From Streptomyces niger (lineage in GTDB: Bacteria > Actinomycetota > Actinomycetes > Streptomycetales > Streptomycetaceae), in assembly GCF_000718305.1 (NCBI RefSeq), contig NZ_JOFQ01000004.1:62001-126000 (forward strand): a DNA stretch of 64,000 nt, in the 5' to 3' direction. The notes beneath the pieces were generated by a model. The model had not been told where the DNA came from, searched no databases, and saw nothing but the letters and a program-made list of their open reading frames with translations. Positions 63,150 through 64,000 of the stretch are shown in pieces (the stretch's first letter is position 1; every line of letters starts with the position of its first letter). The position numbers and the translations under genes are program-made.

Positions 63150-64000
63150 GTGTACGACACTCCCCAGGTCCCCTACCCGAGCGGTTCCGGCTACCCGGAC
63201 GGCCCCGGCTTCTCCGGCGGCCCCGGCTATCCCGGCGGTTCCGGCTATCCCGGCGGCCCCGATTTCCCCGGCGCCGGCTATCCCGGGGGCTCCGACTTGC
63301 CCGGCGCCGGCTACCCCGGGGGTTCCGGCTACCCGGACGGTCCCGGTTTCCCCGACGGCGCCGCATTTCCCGACGGCGCCGGATTCACCGACGGCCCCGC
63401 ATTTTCCGACGGCCGGGCCTTCGCGGACGGCACCGGCCATGCGGACGGCCCCGGCCGGCACCGCCTGCCACGCCAGGTCGCCGACGAGCTCGGCACCGCT
63501 CCCAGCCTCGCCGGCATGCCCCTCTTCCGGGACGACCTGTTGCTCGGCAACACGGCCGACGGCTGGGACGCCGCCGTGGTGGAGGAGCTGGAGGGGGAGC
63601 TCGCGCAGCTCCTGGAGACGGCGGAGCAGCCCGTGGTGGCCCCGCAGCCAGTGGTGGCCCCGCAGCCCGTCCCGACCCCCGCGCCGCCCGCCCCGGACGT
63701 ACCGCACACCCGGCACCGCAAGGTGTCGTTCCTCCGCGCCCGCGCGCGCAACTGGACCTGGCAGCGGGCGCTGAGCCTGGCGTCCGTGACGCTGACCGCC
63801 CTGATCGTCATCGCGGTCAGCATCCTGGGCGCACTCGCGTCCTACCCCTCGCTCCGCGCCCTGGCCGCCGGCGTCGCCCCACGCCACATCGCCGACCTGT
63901 GGCCGCTGCTCATCTACGGTCCCTGGATCGCCGCCACCCTCTCCATCCTGCGGGCCCGCGCCTACCGCCGCCGTACCGCGCAGTCCTGGCTCGTCGTCAT
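63150..64000 (+). CDS. DUF2637-like membrane protein with Gly/Pro repeats (partial, runs off window)
   Basis: At least 283 residues, open at the window end. The GTG start is followed by about 95 residues of imperfect 4-8 residue repeats (GYPGG, GFPDGA, FSDG) resembling a disordered Gly/Pro/Asp stalk. A Glu/Leu helix (about 140-158) and a Pro/Val linker come next. Then two hydrophobic helices separated by SYPSLRALAAGVAPRHIADLWPLLIYGPW appear, like the start of a DUF2637-type membrane domain. The assignment of that domain is from resemblance only. The C-terminus is not in the window. Confidence 0.65.
   Translation, partial: MYDTPQVPYPSGSGYPDGPGFSGGPGYPGGSGYPGGPDFPGAGYPGGSDLPGAGYPGGSGYPDGPGFPDGAAFPDGAGFTDGPAFSDGRAFADGTGHADGPGRHRLPRQVADELGTAPSLAGMPLFRDDLLLGNTADGWDAAVVEELEGELAQLLETAEQPVVAPQPVVAPQPVPTPAPPAPDVPHTRHRKVSFLRARARNWTWQRALSLASVTLTALIVIAVSILGALASYPSLRALAAGVAPRHIADLWPLLIYGPWIAATLSILRARAYRRRTAQSWLVV

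Overview
The window is chromosomal DNA from a high-GC actinomycete, almost certainly a Streptomyces. GC and third-position GC are very high and GTG starts are frequent. Many genes carry a TANNNT box 6-7 bases before the start codon, which implies leaderless transcripts. Several family-level arrangements are typical of the genus: L25-pth beside ppc, divergent tam/tamR, galT-galE-galK, and tatD-rpfB-rsmA-ispE. Most of the content is housekeeping. I see no tRNA, rRNA, CRISPR array, insertion sequence, prophage or biosynthetic gene cluster.

1-4.6 kb: ribosomal protein L25, peptidyl-tRNA hydrolase, a small membrane protein and PEP carboxylase. The assembly is broken at 1964-2004. Those 41 bases are an Illumina Nextera i5 adapter plus an 8-base index, and they cut off the 3' end of ppc. 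4.7-9 kb: a fatty-acid desaturase with a clear promoter and tandem operator, a TetR regulator, a Uma2-fold nuclease-like protein, and the trans-aconitate methyltransferase/TamR pair with a perfect 14-bp operator between them. 9-12 kb: an SDR and a GH42 beta-galactosidase. 12-19.5 kb: a galactose block, with galT-galE-galK on the minus strand and a sodium:solute symporter plus a small membrane partner on the plus strand. It is flanked by two orphan LuxR response regulators, one of which has lost its phosphoacceptor.

19.8-32.6 kb: a PQQ-like propeller membrane protein, an ABC-F ATPase, an alpha/beta hydrolase, the conserved tatD / rpfB-rsmA-ispE block, a zinc-ribbon protein, rsmI and the protein O-mannosyltransferase. 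32.8-38.7 kb: a lipoprotein/membrane-protein pair, a penicillin-binding protein, a YbaK-type deacylase interrupted in frame by a palindromic repeat, an EamA exporter and an SDR. 38.8-43.7 kb: a serine hydrolase, a cobalt/nickel ECF transporter operon with a Nur-like box, and an MFS transporter remnant with a large internal deletion. 43.8-47.6 kb: a tricorn-like S41 protease and a 61-residue protein.

47.6-52 kb: a translationally coupled Baeyer-Villiger monooxygenase, hydrolase and SDR operon, divergent from a MerR regulator. Together these could convert an alcohol or ketone to an ester and then cleave it. 52-64 kb: a secreted lectin-like protein, exonuclease III, a GNAT acetyltransferase, a YtrA-type ABC operon under a palindromic operator, an XRE regulator, a GH38 alpha-mannosidase, an M23 peptidase, and a glycine-rich DUF2637-like membrane protein that runs off the window.

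Nothing here is a clear-cut undescribed defence or biosynthetic system. The most useful observations are the adapter chimera, the broken MFS gene, the in-frame repeat insertion, the pseudo-receiver regulator, the coupled BVMO module, and several well-formed operators whose regulators sit next to them.
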